Origin: Acidobacterium sp.
Lineage (GTDB): Bacteria > Acidobacteriota > Vicinamibacteria > Vicinamibacterales > UBA2999
Assembly (NCBI GenBank): GCA_002737365.1
Contig: NSIL01000012.1
Location: 1 to 64,000, forward strand
Direction: 5' to 3'
Length of the DNA stretch: 64,000 bases
Part shown: positions 34,723 to 44,101 of the stretch, one piece after another
How the letters are laid out: every line of letters begins with the position of its first letter
How positions within the stretch are numbered: position 1 is the stretch's first letter
Notes under the pieces: model-generated
Told to the model about the DNA's origin: nothing
Seen by the model: only the letters and a program-made list of their open reading frames with translations
Databases searched by the model: none
Program-made: the position numbers and the translations under genes

Positions 34723-36126
34723 ATGCGCGGCCTGACATCGACGATTGTTCTGGTCCTGGTCCTGGCGGGACTGGGCGGCTACATCTACTTCGTTGACTCG
34801 AAGCGTCCCGAGCCCGGCCTTGGTGGCGACACCGCAACGGCCAAGGTCTACGCGCTCGAGGTCGACACGATCAACGAGGTCAAGCTGACCTACAACGGTG
34901 AGACGAGCCTGCTGCGTAAGTCCGACAGCGGCTGGGCGATGGTCGAGCCGGTGCAGACCGAAGCCGACCCGGCCGAAGCGATTAGCCTGGTACAGGCGCT
35001 GGTCAACCTCGAGCTGGTACGCGTGCTCGACGAGAACCCTGGCGACCTGGCGCCGTTTGGCCTGGCCGCGCCATCGATCGCCGTGGAGTTCAAGGGTGCG
35101 GGCGTCAGCGGTTCGCTGAAGCTCGGACGAAAGACCCCGACCCAGGGCGAGATGTACGCGCAGAAGAACGGCGAGAAAGCCGTGTTCCTGGTGTCGTCGT
35201 CCCAGGACAGCACCTTCAACCGCACGCCGTTCAATTTGCGCGACAAGAAGATCCTGAAGTTCGATCGCGAAAAAGCCGACACGCTCACCCTGGCACGCGC
35301 CGGCCAGTCGATGACACTGGCGCGAACCGGCAGCGAGTGGAGGGTGACCGGTCCGGTCGCGTCGCGCAGCGACTACACCACGGTCGAAGGCCTGCTCTCG
35401 CAGTTGTCGTCGGCCAACATGTCGACGCTCGTCACCAGCGACGGCAAGGACCTGGCGAAGTACGGCTTCGACCAGCCGGCGATGTCAGTCACCCTTGGCG
35501 CCGGCAGCGCCAAGGCCGTGCTCGAAGTGGGTAAAACAGAGGGCGGCCAGACCTACGCCCGAGACGCCGCGCGCCCACTGGTGTTCACGGTCGACACGAC
35601 GCTTCAGGACGAGCTCAACAAGGGCTTCGATGCGTTCCGCAAGAAGGAACTGTTCGAGCTGCGCGCGTTCTACGTGACGAGGCTGCGGGCGGTGCTCGAT
35701 GCTCCGGGTGGCCCGAAAACCTACGAACTCGAAAAGGTCAGGGGTGAGAAACCCACCGACGGCGAAAGCTGGAAGGTGACGCGCGTCGGCGGCGCGTCGC
35801 ACACCGCCGATGCCGCGGCGATGGACGACCTGTTGGCGAAGCTCGTGGCCCTCAAGGCCGATACCTTCGTCGATACCAAGACCAAGACGGGGCTCGACAA
35901 GCCCGCGCTGGTCGTCAGCGCCAGCTATGACGAAGGCAAGTTCGAGCGCGTGCGCTTTGGCCAAGTTGGCGAAGAGGCGTTCGGTTCGCGCGAAGGTGAA
36001 GCGGTCGTCGCCAGGATCGACAAGGCGTCGATGGCCGCGGCCATGAAGGCTTTCGACCTGGTGGTGATGCCGCCAGAACCCGCACCGGCTCCGGCTACCA
36101 CCGACAAGGCGGGCGAGAAGAAGTGA
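34723..36126 (+). CDS. DUF4340 domain protein
   Basis: 467 residues with an N-terminal hydrophobic helix (TIVLVLVLAGLGGYIYFV). The domain repeats twice: KLTYNGETSLLRKSDSGWAMVEPVQTEADPAEAISLV and LTLARAGQSMTLARTGSEWRVTGPVASRSDYTTVEGLL. DUF4340 proteins regularly follow GldG-type genes and are thought to be periplasmic parts of the same complex; function unknown. Six bases after the GldG-like gene, overlapping dacB as GTGA. Confidence 0.87.
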   Translation: MRGLTSTIVLVLVLAGLGGYIYFVDSKRPEPGLGGDTATAKVYALEVDTINEVKLTYNGETSLLRKSDSGWAMVEPVQTEADPAEAISLVQALVNLELVRVLDENPGDLAPFGLAAPSIAVEFKGAGVSGSLKLGRKTPTQGEMYAQKNGEKAVFLVSSSQDSTFNRTPFNLRDKKILKFDREKADTLTLARAGQSMTLARTGSEWRVTGPVASRSDYTTVEGLLSQLSSANMSTLVTSDGKDLAKYGFDQPAMSVTLGAGSAKAVLEVGKTEGGQTYARDAARPLVFTVDTTLQDELNKGFDAFRKKELFELRAFYVTRLRAVLDAPGGPKTYELEKVRGEKPTDGESWKVTRVGGASHTADAAAMDDLLAKLVALKADTFVDTKTKTGLDKPALVVSASYDEGKFERVRFGQVGEEAFGSREGEAVVARIDKASMAAAMKAFDLVVMPPEPAPAPATTDKAGEKK

Positions 36127-37637
36127 CCGTGCGCGGCGGGCACCCCGTCGTGGCGCTGGCGACGGTGGTGCTCGCCCTCAGTTCCTGCGCGGCCCGGCAC
36201 ACCACCGGTGCCCGCACACCGACGCGGCAAGAAGCGATCGCCAACCTCGACCAGCACGACCAACTGCGCCGCGACCTGCGGGCGATTTTTTCGGCGCCGA
36301 CTGTTGACCATGGCGTGTGGTCGGTGGCGGTGCACTCGTTGCAGCGCGGCGAGACGCTCTACCGCTCCAACTCGTTCCGGCTCCAGGTGCCCGCGTCCAA
36401 CCAGAAGGTGTTGACCACCGCCGTCGCGGCCGAACGGCTGGGGTGGGACTACCGCTACACGACCCAGCTCTATGCCACCGGCCCCATCGCCGGCGGCCAA
36501 CTCGCCGGCGACCTCATCGTCGTCGCGAACGGCGACCCGACGATCAATCCGCGCCATCCCCAGCGCTGGACCGCGTTCGACGACTGGGCAAGGCAACTGG
36601 CCGCCAAGGGCGTCCGCGTCATCAGCGGGCATCTCATTGGCGACGACAACGCGTTTGCTGAACCCGGTTGGGGTCTCGGCTGGTCGTGGGACGATTTCGC
36701 GCTCGGCTATGGCGCGCCGGTCAGCGCGCTGCAATACCACGAGAACCAGGTCGAGGTCCTGGTCGGGCCCGCGCTTGAAGCCGGACAGCGTCCGATCGTC
36801 AGCGTCTCGCCGCCAGGCAGCGGTCTCACGATCGACTACCAAGTGATCACGGCGCCGGCCGGAGCCGACAGTTTCGTCTCGCTCGAGCGCATTCCTGGTG
36901 CGACCGTGCTCACTGTTCGCGGGCAAGTGGCGGTCGCGTCACCGCCCATCCGCGACACGGCCGCCGTCCCCAATCCGACCACCTTTTACCTGACTGCGTT
37001 ACGCGAAGCACTCTCGCGGCACGGCATCGTCGTCGGCGGCAGCACGATTGACATCGACGACGTGGCTCGGCCACTGGATCGGTCGCAGGCGACGCTGCTG
37101 CTTGAGGATCAATCGGCGTCTCTCACCGAGGTCATCGACGCGACGAACAAGTGGAGCCGCAATCTCTATGCCGAAACGCTGCTGCGTTCCTTGTCGCCAG
37201 CCGGGGCGCCGGCGACAACCGAAGCCGGGCTGAAAGTCCTGGCCGAGACCCTGCGGTCATGGGGCGTGTCGAATAACTACTACCTCGCCCGTGATGGCTC
37301 CGGCCTGTCGCGCTACGACTACCTCACACCAGACGCGTTGATCGGGGTACTGACGTACATGTGGCTGAATCCGGGTCTCGCCGAGAACTTCCGGTCCACG
37401 CTGCCGGTCGCTGGTGTCAGCGGCAGCCTCGCCCGGCGCATGGAGGGAACAACGGCCGAGGGCCGGGTCTGGGCCAAGACCGGATCGATGTCGCAGGTGC
37501 GATCGCTCGCCGGCTACGTCGTGACGACCGAGGGTGAACCGCTGGTGTTTGCGTTCATGGTCAACGGCTTCCGGGTGCCGCAGCGGGAGATCGATGCCGC
37601 CATGGATCGGGCGCTCCTCCGGCTAGTGACATTTTGA
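36123..37637 (+). CDS. dacB: D-Ala-D-Ala carboxypeptidase/endopeptidase, S13 (PBP4) family
   Basis: 504 residues from GTG. Lipobox near ALSSC (Cys22). The penicillin-binding motifs are SNQK (Ser92-Lys95, in VPASNQKVLTTAV), SRN (in KWSRNLYAETLLR) and KTG (in VWAKTGSMSQVRSLAGYV). The large insert between SxxK and SxN is as in PBP4. It trims or cuts peptidoglycan crosslinks in the periplasm. Its GTGA overlap with the DUF4340 gene places it in the same transcript, which may hint at an envelope role for the ABC module. Confidence 0.93.
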   Translation: MTVRGGHPVVALATVVLALSSCAARHTTGARTPTRQEAIANLDQHDQLRRDLRAIFSAPTVDHGVWSVAVHSLQRGETLYRSNSFRLQVPASNQKVLTTAVAAERLGWDYRYTTQLYATGPIAGGQLAGDLIVVANGDPTINPRHPQRWTAFDDWARQLAAKGVRVISGHLIGDDNAFAEPGWGLGWSWDDFALGYGAPVSALQYHENQVEVLVGPALEAGQRPIVSVSPPGSGLTIDYQVITAPAGADSFVSLERIPGATVLTVRGQVAVASPPIRDTAAVPNPTTFYLTALREALSRHGIVVGGSTIDIDDVARPLDRSQATLLLEDQSASLTEVIDATNKWSRNLYAETLLRSLSPAGAPATTEAGLKVLAETLRSWGVSNNYYLARDGSGLSRYDYLTPDALIGVLTYMWLNPGLAENFRSTLPVAGVSGSLARRMEGTTAEGRVWAKTGSMSQVRSLAGYVVTTEGEPLVFAFMVNGFRVPQREIDAAMDRALLRLVTF

Positions 37638-37652
37638 ATTCCTGAACTCCTG

Positions 37653-38762
37653 TTAAAGATGGACGTAGCGGCCGAAGATCACGGCCATCAGCATCCCGAC
37701 TGATCCGACCGCCAGCGCGCCGGCCATGCCGACGGCAAACGGTTTCATCCCGACGCCCTTGAAGACGGCGAAGTTGGTATTCAGGCCGACCGCAGCCATG
37801 GCGGTGCCCAGCAGGATCTGCGAGGCCCAGTAGTCGCCAAGCTGCTTCGTGAGCGACGCCCATGACGCGGTGTCCCAGATCCCATACGCCGCGCCACTTG
37901 AACCGAGCGTGGCATCCCCCACCGACCGCACAACCGCCATCGCCACGAAACCAATCACGAAGCCGGGAATCAACGCCGTCCACTTGATCGGCTTCTTCAC
38001 GCCGTCATCTGCTGCGTGCGACGCGCGCAGGTGCATCCACGTCAGCAAGGGGATGACGCCGGCCAGGAAGATGTTGCGCGTCAGCTTGGTCACCGTCGCC
38101 ACGCGCAGCACCACGTCGTCGGCGTAGACCTGCTTGTAGGTCAGGGCCGCGCCGACCACCTGCGAGGTGTCGTGAATCGCGGTTCCCAGGAACAAGCCGA
38201 TCGTCTCGGACGACCCGAGCAACGAGTGCGCAAGATAGGGATAGAACAACATGCCGAACAGGCCGAACGCGACGACGTTGGCCACGGCGTAGGCGACTTC
38301 GCGCTCGTCGGCCTCAATCGCCGGCGCCACCGAGACAATCGCCGTGACCCCGCAGATGCTGGTGCCGGCGGCGATCAGCGTGCCGAGCCGCGGCGGCAGG
38401 CCCAGCTTCTTGTTGAACCACGTCACGAAGATCAGGCCGGTGGCGATCGCGGCCAGCACCACGGGCAGGCCGGCGGCACCGAGCTTCAGCACATCGAACA
38501 GGCTCAAGCGAATGCCGACCAGCACGATGCCGGCTCGGAGAATGGTGGTGGTCGCGAATTTCAGTCCGGGCGCCAGCGACTCCGGCAGCGGCAGGGTGTT
38601 TCGCAACAGCAGGCCGAGCACGATTACCACGGGCACGCCTGAGACGGGACTGCTACCGGAGAGTCCTTGGGCGGAAAGAATGGCGTGGCCAATTTGCTCG
38701 GCGAGCCAAAAGCCCACGAGCATGACGATGAACGCCGCGAGGATACCGGGGACGTTCTTCAC
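37653..38762 (-). CDS. YeiH/UPF0324 family membrane protein
   Basis: 369 residues, about ten membrane helices. Family motifs LGLLLRNTLPLPESLAPGL, AAGTSICGVTAIVSVAPAI, GTAIHDTSQVVGAAL and TKLTRNIFLAGVIPLL are present. Members are proposed sulfate/taurine-related exporters, not well characterised. Convergent with dacB; overlaps the downstream-strand neighbour (NicO-like) as ATGA. Confidence 0.9.
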   Translation of the reverse strand: MKNVPGILAAFIVMLVGFWLAEQIGHAILSAQGLSGSSPVSGVPVVIVLGLLLRNTLPLPESLAPGLKFATTTILRAGIVLVGIRLSLFDVLKLGAAGLPVVLAAIATGLIFVTWFNKKLGLPPRLGTLIAAGTSICGVTAIVSVAPAIEADEREVAYAVANVVAFGLFGMLFYPYLAHSLLGSSETIGLFLGTAIHDTSQVVGAALTYKQVYADDVVLRVATVTKLTRNIFLAGVIPLLTWMHLRASHAADDGVKKPIKWTALIPGFVIGFVAMAVVRSVGDATLGSSGAAYGIWDTASWASLTKQLGDYWASQILLGTAMAAVGLNTNFAVFKGVGMKPFAVGMAGALAVGSVGMLMAVIFGRYVHL

Positions 38763-39355
38763 CGGCCTACCAGCCAGACACCGCCCACGACGAGGGCCAC
38801 CGCCGATGAGGCATAGAGGAAGCCGCTGTGGCTACGCGAGTGCCGCTTGAGTTTCGATGACAGCATACCAACAGCCGTCGAAAACGCGGTCATGCCAGCG
38901 ATCGCGCCAAGGCCGAAACCGGCGAGATAGAGGATGGCGGATGGGCGCGACGGAAACGCCAAGGCGGGCAACACGCCCAACAGATGCGAGCTGCCAGCCA
39001 GACCGTGAATGGTGCCCATCGAGAACGACGTCCCGGCGTGCGAGTGCACCCCCGCACCCGAGCTACTGAGCCGCCAGGCACGGTGCAGGCCCCAACTGCC
39101 GAGCAGGATGAGCGAGACGCCAACCATGCGTTCGCTGTGGGCGGAGATCGCGTCCAGCGGCAATCGCTCCTTGAACAACAGCAGCAGCGTCGCGATCAAC
39201 ACCACCCCGAGCGTGTGGCCAAGTCCCCATTGCAGGCCCGTGAGCCAGTGGCCGCGCCCGCGATCCGACGCCAGCGGCGCGACCGCCGCCAGGTGGTCGG
39301 GACCAGAAAACACGTGCAGCAGACCGGCCGCAATCCCCGCAAGAAAGGCAAACAT
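38759..39355 (-). CDS. NicO/UreH-like small membrane transporter
   Basis: 198 residues, six predicted helices. Two half-repeats carry His motifs: GLLHVFSGPDHLAAVAPLA and GTIHGLAGSSHLLGVLPALAF, plus GLGHTLGV. This pattern is that of Ni/Co permeases and UreH-type proteins. A His-containing loop (GVHSHAG) follows. Nickel transport would fit the presence of larE elsewhere in the window, but the two are 11 kb apart and the link is speculative. Overlaps yeiH-like gene as ATGA. Confidence 0.7.
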   Translation of the reverse strand: MFAFLAGIAAGLLHVFSGPDHLAAVAPLASDRGRGHWLTGLQWGLGHTLGVVLIATLLLLFKERLPLDAISAHSERMVGVSLILLGSWGLHRAWRLSSSGAGVHSHAGTSFSMGTIHGLAGSSHLLGVLPALAFPSRPSAILYLAGFGLGAIAGMTAFSTAVGMLSSKLKRHSRSHSGFLYASSAVALVVGGVWLVGR

Positions 39356-39373
39356 CTCAGGACTGGAGCGAGG

Positions 39374-40083
39374 TTAGCGCTGAATCGATTTCAACTGACA
39401 AAATTCTTCCAGCGCGAGCGGTCCGATCTCGCGGCCAATGCCCGACTTCTCGTAGCCGCCAAACGGCGCCAGCACGTTGAACCGGCCGCCGTTGATGTCG
39501 ACCTGGCCAGTGCGCAGTTGCTTCGCCACGTTGAGGGCGCGCTCCGGCGTGCCCGCCCACACACCACCGGCGAGACCACATCGCGAATCGTTGGCGTTGT
39601 TGACACCTGCCGCAATCGCCTTGTCGAACAGCGCGTCATCCAGGACGACGAAGGCCGACTTACCGCCCAGTTCGAGGTACACCTTCTTGATGCCATCACC
39701 GGCCACCGACGCAGGGCACCGGCCGGCCTGCAGTGAACCCGTGAAGCTCACCATGTCCACGGCGTGATGCAGCCGACGACGCCGATCGGCTCCTTGCTCA
39801 CGAGCGAGTTGCCGAGTTCCTCTTCGAGCCTGGCCTCGCGAATGAACTTGGCTTTCTTGGTGGCATCAGCGAGCGATGTGCCGACCTCGTACGCGATGGC
39901 CTCGGCCAGCTGCGGCACGCCGGTCTTCATCGCGGCAGCGAGCTTCTCGAGCCACTGCGCGCGGTCTTCCACCGGCACGCGGGCGACTTCCGCTTCGGTC
40001 GCGGAGGAAATGACCGCAATGGTCTCGGTGCCGCTCGAGGCCTGCCAGGCGCCGTCGTAGTAGTGCTGATCGTAAGAACTCAT
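39374..40083 (-). pseudogene. Aldehyde dehydrogenase with several internal deletions
   Basis: Only about 235 of the usual 470 residues remain. From the start: [20 protein letters not shown].., then VARV joined directly to [16 protein letters not shown] (about 24 residues lost). The segment [11 protein letters not shown] is next joined, with a frame change, to VDMVSFTGS (about 75 lost). KKVYLELGGKSAFVVLDDA follows, then AGVNNAND joined to SRCGLAGGVWAG (about 140 lost, including the catalytic Cys). The end PFGGYEKSGIGREIG is normal. At the second junction the sequence CGTGGA fits both sides, so a short direct repeat may have mediated it. It cannot encode an active enzyme. Confidence 0.85.
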
Positions 40084-40146
40084 CAATCGTTCAATTCTAC
40101 GTTACAGTTTCTCTCTGCGCGCACGCCGTGCGCGGTTGGAGAGCAG

Positions 40147-40914
40147 ATGGATATTTCCGGGAAGACCTTGATCGTCACCGGCGGCGCCTCTGGCCTGGGC
40201 CGCGCCACCGCCGAGGCGATTCTCGCTGCCGGCGGCAACGCTGTTCTTCTTGATGTCAACGCGGACACCGGTGCGGCGGCTCGACTGGCGATGGGCGCCA
40301 GGGCCAGGTTCGCGCTGGCGGATGTGACCAGCGAAGAGCAGGTCAAGGCCGCGGTCGACCTTGCGGTCTCGACCTTTGGCGGATTGCACGGCGTCGTCAA
40401 TGCCGCCGGCATTGGTCCCGCGGCCAAGGTGCTGGGCCGCAACGGTCCGCATCCACTCGACTTGTTCGAGAAGATCCTGCGCATCAACGCGGTCGGCACC
40501 TTTAACGTGATTCGCCTGGCGGCCGCCGTCATCTCGCAGAACCCCCCCACCGACACCGGCGAGCGCGGCGTGATCGTCAACACGGCGTCGATTGCCGCCT
40601 ACGATGGTCAGATTGGCCAGCCGGCCTATGCCGCGTCGAAGGGCGCCATCGTCGCCATGACGCTACCAATCGCCCGCGAGTTCGCCCAGCTCGGCATTCG
40701 CGTCGTCACCATCGCACCGGGGATTTTCGATACGCCGCTGCTGGCGGGATTACCGGAACCCGCGCGCGTCTCGCTCGGTCAGCAGGTGCCGTTCCCGTCG
40801 CGCCTGGGCCGGCCGGCCGAGTACGGCGCGCTCGTCCGCCACATCATCGAGAACGAGATGCTGAACGGCGAAGTGATTCGGCTGGACGGCGCGCTGCGAA
40901 TGGCGCCGAGGTAA
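40147..40914 (+). CDS. SDR-family dehydrogenase, 3-hydroxyacyl-CoA dehydrogenase type II-like
   Basis: 255 residues from ATG with GGAGAG just ahead. Cofactor loop TGGASGLG (11-18) with Asp36 in LLDVNAD favouring NAD; NAAG; catalytic Ser148, Tyr161 and Lys165 (PAYAASKGA). The long match to HSD17B10/3-hydroxy-2-methylbutyryl-CoA dehydrogenases includes [28 protein letters not shown] and [16 protein letters not shown]. Likely acts in branched-chain amino acid or fatty acid breakdown. An 17-base hairpin (CGCGCAC-GCC-GTGCGCG) lies in its leader near 40118. Confidence 0.9.
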   Translation: MDISGKTLIVTGGASGLGRATAEAILAAGGNAVLLDVNADTGAAARLAMGARARFALADVTSEEQVKAAVDLAVSTFGGLHGVVNAAGIGPAAKVLGRNGPHPLDLFEKILRINAVGTFNVIRLAAAVISQNPPTDTGERGVIVNTASIAAYDGQIGQPAYAASKGAIVAMTLPIAREFAQLGIRVVTIAPGIFDTPLLAGLPEPARVSLGQQVPFPSRLGRPAEYGALVRHIIENEMLNGEVIRLDGALRMAPR

Positions 40915-40919
40915 CGTCG

Positions 40920-42515
40920 CTACTGAGCGCGCGGGGGCCCGAGAAGTGAAGCGTCGATCGTGATCGTGTCGGCCTTCTCGGGCGCCTTCTCTGAGTAGAT
41001 TGACAGTGTGACGCGGCCGCACGACGGGCCGAATGCCGCGGGGTCAAACACGTACAGCCCCTCGCGAACCAGCTTCGTATCCGAAGTCCGGTGCTCGACC
41101 ACAAAGGGCTGAATCGCGACGACGTCGGTCGCGCCGCAAGCCACGCGCAGGCGGAGAAAGCTGGACTTGAAGTTCTTGAACGGCGGCAGATCCGCTCCCT
41201 GGGTGCGGGCGGCCTCGCGCGCGACCCGCTTCCAGAAGCCCTCGACCAATTTCGGCGTGACGCGCACGGCAATCACCGGCGGCAGGTCGGCAAAGTACTC
41301 GGACCAATCACCGAACTCGGTGAGCCGGCCAATCCGCGCCTCGGCCTCCGGTGACCGCCCGCCGCGGCCACCAGTGCGATCGCTCTCCCTGGCCTGCTGG
41401 ATAACTCGCGGCGTGATGATGGCGATGTCGAAGTCGTCCGATGACAACACCGGCGGCGTGATCGGGCTCGCGGCCTGGGCCGTCTCGCCGGCGGCACTAC
41501 CGCGCGACGGCTCCACTGGGAGCGCAACGAGCTCTGGCGGTGTGCCCGACAACAGGGCCGCCTGAGCGGCCGCAACGGCCGCGCAGAGAATTCCCGCGCC
41601 GACGATCATGACCTCGCCAGACCGGTTGCGATCGGTATCGGGCGCCACCGCGGTGAGTCCGACCACCACTCCCGCGTCATTGAAGACCGGACCACCCGCG
41701 CCGCCGAACCCCAGCCGCAAGTCGGTTTCGAGCGCAAACGGTGACGACCCGGTGACCTCGCCTGAAGCCGACTCAGCCAAGCGCCACAGCGGCGCCGTGA
41801 GCGCCGTGATCTCCTCTTTGCCGTTGACCGTCGGCGGCGACTGGCAACTCAGTGGAATCGGCACTCGCCCCACGACGGCACTCGGATGGACCCAGACAAT
41901 CGCAACGTCGCGCGCGGGATCCGACGACAATACCCGGGCCGATACCTTCTGCTCACCCGACAGCTGCACTGCCACCGTCGCCCCCTTGGCGGCCGCGAGT
42001 CCGCGCGTCGCGATCAAGCCTCGCGCGTCGACCAGGAACCCGGTCGTCCGCGTCGTCGGCGACCAGATCGCCATGACGCTGCCTAGCCACTTCGTTGGCA
42101 GGAACGACGGATCGCTTCTCGAGATGCTTGCTTCAGTCGGTGAGGCAGCTTCGGGCGCTGCGGTGATCTCAGCGTTGGCAGCCGTGAGCGCTAATGTGAC
42201 CGTGCGCCCGGCGACGACATCGATCATCTGGGTCCACGCGTACGACTGGCCGGCGAGGACGGCGGGACGATCGGATTCCACAGTGTAGGAACCTGGGACG
42301 AGCGGGATTGACACTTCGCCATCAGGTCCCGTCAGCACTCGCTTCGGGATGGTGGTCGCCGGATTGTCGCTGATCAACAAGACGTGCCGCGAGACGGGGG
42401 TCGGCTGCTGCGCTTCGTCCGGCAGGGTGATCGTCACCTGCAATCCGGTCGTCGACTGGCCCGGCAGCTCCACCGGGAATGCGAGCAAGGTGACGAGCAC
42501 CAGCACCCGCCGCAT
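40920..42515 (-). CDS. Trypsin-fold protein without catalytic His and Ser
   Basis: 531 residues with a signal peptide (MRRVLVLVTLLAFPVELPGQ). A beta-rich N-terminal domain (to about 125) resembles a carboxypeptidase-regulatory fold. The S1C-like fold follows: TTGFLVDARGLIATRGLAAAKG is the strand that normally ends in TNHHV, so the His is lost; ARDVAIVWV keeps the Asp; and GFGGAGGPVFND stands where GxSGGP is expected, with Ala273 in place of the Ser. The last 190 residues are a separate domain. The open frame is intact and the rest well formed, so it is likely a real non-enzymatic protein, perhaps a binding or chaperone module. Confidence 0.75.
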   Translation of the reverse strand: MRRVLVLVTLLAFPVELPGQSTTGLQVTITLPDEAQQPTPVSRHVLLISDNPATTIPKRVLTGPDGEVSIPLVPGSYTVESDRPAVLAGQSYAWTQMIDVVAGRTVTLALTAANAEITAAPEAASPTEASISRSDPSFLPTKWLGSVMAIWSPTTRTTGFLVDARGLIATRGLAAAKGATVAVQLSGEQKVSARVLSSDPARDVAIVWVHPSAVVGRVPIPLSCQSPPTVNGKEEITALTAPLWRLAESASGEVTGSSPFALETDLRLGFGGAGGPVFNDAGVVVGLTAVAPDTDRNRSGEVMIVGAGILCAAVAAAQAALLSGTPPELVALPVEPSRGSAAGETAQAASPITPPVLSSDDFDIAIITPRVIQQARESDRTGGRGGRSPEAEARIGRLTEFGDWSEYFADLPPVIAVRVTPKLVEGFWKRVAREAARTQGADLPPFKNFKSSFLRLRVACGATDVVAIQPFVVEHRTSDTKLVREGLYVFDPAAFGPSCGRVTLSIYSEKAPEKADTITIDASLLGPPRAQ

Positions 42516-42517
42516 GG

Positions 42518-44041
42518 CTAATCCCCGAAGGTGATGCCCTGCGCCAGCGGCAACGCCGTCGACCAGTTGACGGTGTTGGTCTGCCGGCGCATGTAGCCCT
42601 TCCACGCATCAGAACCCGACTCACGGCCGCCGCCGGTTTCCTTTTCACCGCCAAACGCGCCGCCAATCTCGGCCCCCGAGGTGCCGATGTTGACGTTGGC
42701 AATGCCGCAATCCGATCCCCTTGGCGAGACGAACTCCTCGGCCCGGCGCATGCTCTCGGTGAAGACGGCGCTCGATAATCCCTGCAGCACATCGTTGTGC
42801 ATGACCATGGCGTCTTCGAATCGCTCGTACTCGAGCAGGTAAAGAATCGGCGCGAAGGTTTCCTGCCGGACGATGGCCGACTGTGCGGGCATGCGGATGA
42901 TGGCCGGCTCGACGAACTGTGGCCCGAGGTCTGGACGTCGTCCGCCGCCGCAAAGCACGGTGCCGCCTTCTGCCCTGGCCTGCGCGATCGCTGCTGCCAT
43001 GTCGCTCACCGCCTTCGCGGTGACGAGTGGTCCCATCAACGTGCCCGCCGCCAGCGGATCCCCGATGCGAACTTGCGTGTACGCCTTCAGCAGCCGCTCC
43101 GTTAACGCCGGCAAGATCGACTTGTGGGCGATGATGCGACGCGTCGAGGTGCAACGCTGCCCTGCTGTGCCGACCGCGCCAAACACGATCGCGCGGACAG
43201 CCATCTCGAGATTGGCGTCTTCGGCGACGATGATGGCGTTGTTGCCGCCCAGTTCGAGAATGGTTCGGCCAAACCGTCCGGCCACTGCACTCGCGACATG
43301 CCGGCCGATGGCTGTGGACCCGGTGAACGACACCAGCGGCAACCGCGCGTCGTGCAGCATGGCTTCACCGACGATGCCGCCGGTTCCGGCCGCCAGGGTG
43401 AAGATGCCGGTGAGACCGTGATCGGCCATGACGCGGTTGGCAATGTGCTGCACCGCGATCGCGGTCAGCGGTGACGGCTCGGCCGGCTTCCAGATCACGG
43501 TGTCGCCGCACACTGCAGCGAGAGCCGCGTTCCACGACCACACCGCCACGGGAAAGTTGAACGCGGAGATCACGCCGATCGGCCCGAGCGGATGCCACTG
43601 CTCCATCATCCGATGGCCCGGCCGCTCGGACGCGATGGTCAGGCCATAGAGCTGCCGCGACAGGCCCGTGGCAAAATCACAGATGTCGATCATCTCCTGC
43701 ACTTCGCCGTGGCCTTCTGCGCGAATCTTGCCCATCTCGAGCGAAACGAGGTCGCCTAACGGCTCCTTCAGCTCACGCAGGGCCTCACCCAGATCGCGAA
43801 CCACCTCGCCACGCTTGGGCGCGGGCAGTTCCCGCCAAGTGCGGAACGCCGCCGTGGCTGCAGCCGCCACGCGATCGTAGGCGGCAGGACTGCACAGCAT
43901 CACCACGGCGATGGCCTCGCCGGTGGTGGGGTTGCACGAGATCAGCTGGTGACCGTCGGGCTCGGTGACCCACCCATCGGGCCCGGTGCAGGCACCGGCG
44001 TTGACGGGTTCGATCTGGAGTTTCTGGAGGAGGGAGCGCAT
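42518..44041 (-). CDS. ALDH7-type aldehyde dehydrogenase (aminoadipate semialdehyde type)
   Basis: 507 residues from ATG. Glu263 in TILELGGNNAI and Cys297 in GQRCTSTRR are the catalytic pair; ELGGNNA instead of ELGGK and the GPIGVISAFNFPVAVWSWNAALA stretch are hallmarks of the ALDH7A1/AmaB group that oxidises aminoadipate semialdehyde (piperideine-6-carboxylate) in lysine breakdown. The C-terminal AFGGEKETGGGRESGSDAWK is typical. The gene for the pseudo-protease follows two bases later. Could also handle other semialdehydes; a link with the amine dehydrogenase product is possible but not shown. Confidence 0.88.
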   Translation of the reverse strand: MRSLLQKLQIEPVNAGACTGPDGWVTEPDGHQLISCNPTTGEAIAVVMLCSPAAYDRVAAAATAAFRTWRELPAPKRGEVVRDLGEALRELKEPLGDLVSLEMGKIRAEGHGEVQEMIDICDFATGLSRQLYGLTIASERPGHRMMEQWHPLGPIGVISAFNFPVAVWSWNAALAAVCGDTVIWKPAEPSPLTAIAVQHIANRVMADHGLTGIFTLAAGTGGIVGEAMLHDARLPLVSFTGSTAIGRHVASAVAGRFGRTILELGGNNAIIVAEDANLEMAVRAIVFGAVGTAGQRCTSTRRIIAHKSILPALTERLLKAYTQVRIGDPLAAGTLMGPLVTAKAVSDMAAAIAQARAEGGTVLCGGGRRPDLGPQFVEPAIIRMPAQSAIVRQETFAPILYLLEYERFEDAMVMHNDVLQGLSSAVFTESMRRAEEFVSPRGSDCGIANVNIGTSGAEIGGAFGGEKETGGGRESGSDAWKGYMRRQTNTVNWSTALPLAQGITFGD

Positions 44042-44101
44042 CCGGAAACGATACCAGACGAACACCGTCTACCGTGACCGCTCTTCGACTATTCTTCGCC
44101 C

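Noticed and set aside
36123-37637. DacB as part of a beta-lactam resistance unit with the acylase remnant
   Set aside because: The acylase lacks its catalytic half and is on the opposite strand; DacB is an ordinary cell-wall enzyme.
39374-40083. Reading the ALDH pieces as the missing aldehyde dehydrogenase of the BMC
   Set aside because: It lacks the catalytic Cys region and lies 11 kb away, so it cannot supply that activity.
40117-40133. CGCGCAC-GCC-GTGCGCG hairpin as a riboswitch or operator for the SDR gene
   Set aside because: Only one simple stem; no match to a known regulatory RNA. Mentioned in the gene entry instead.
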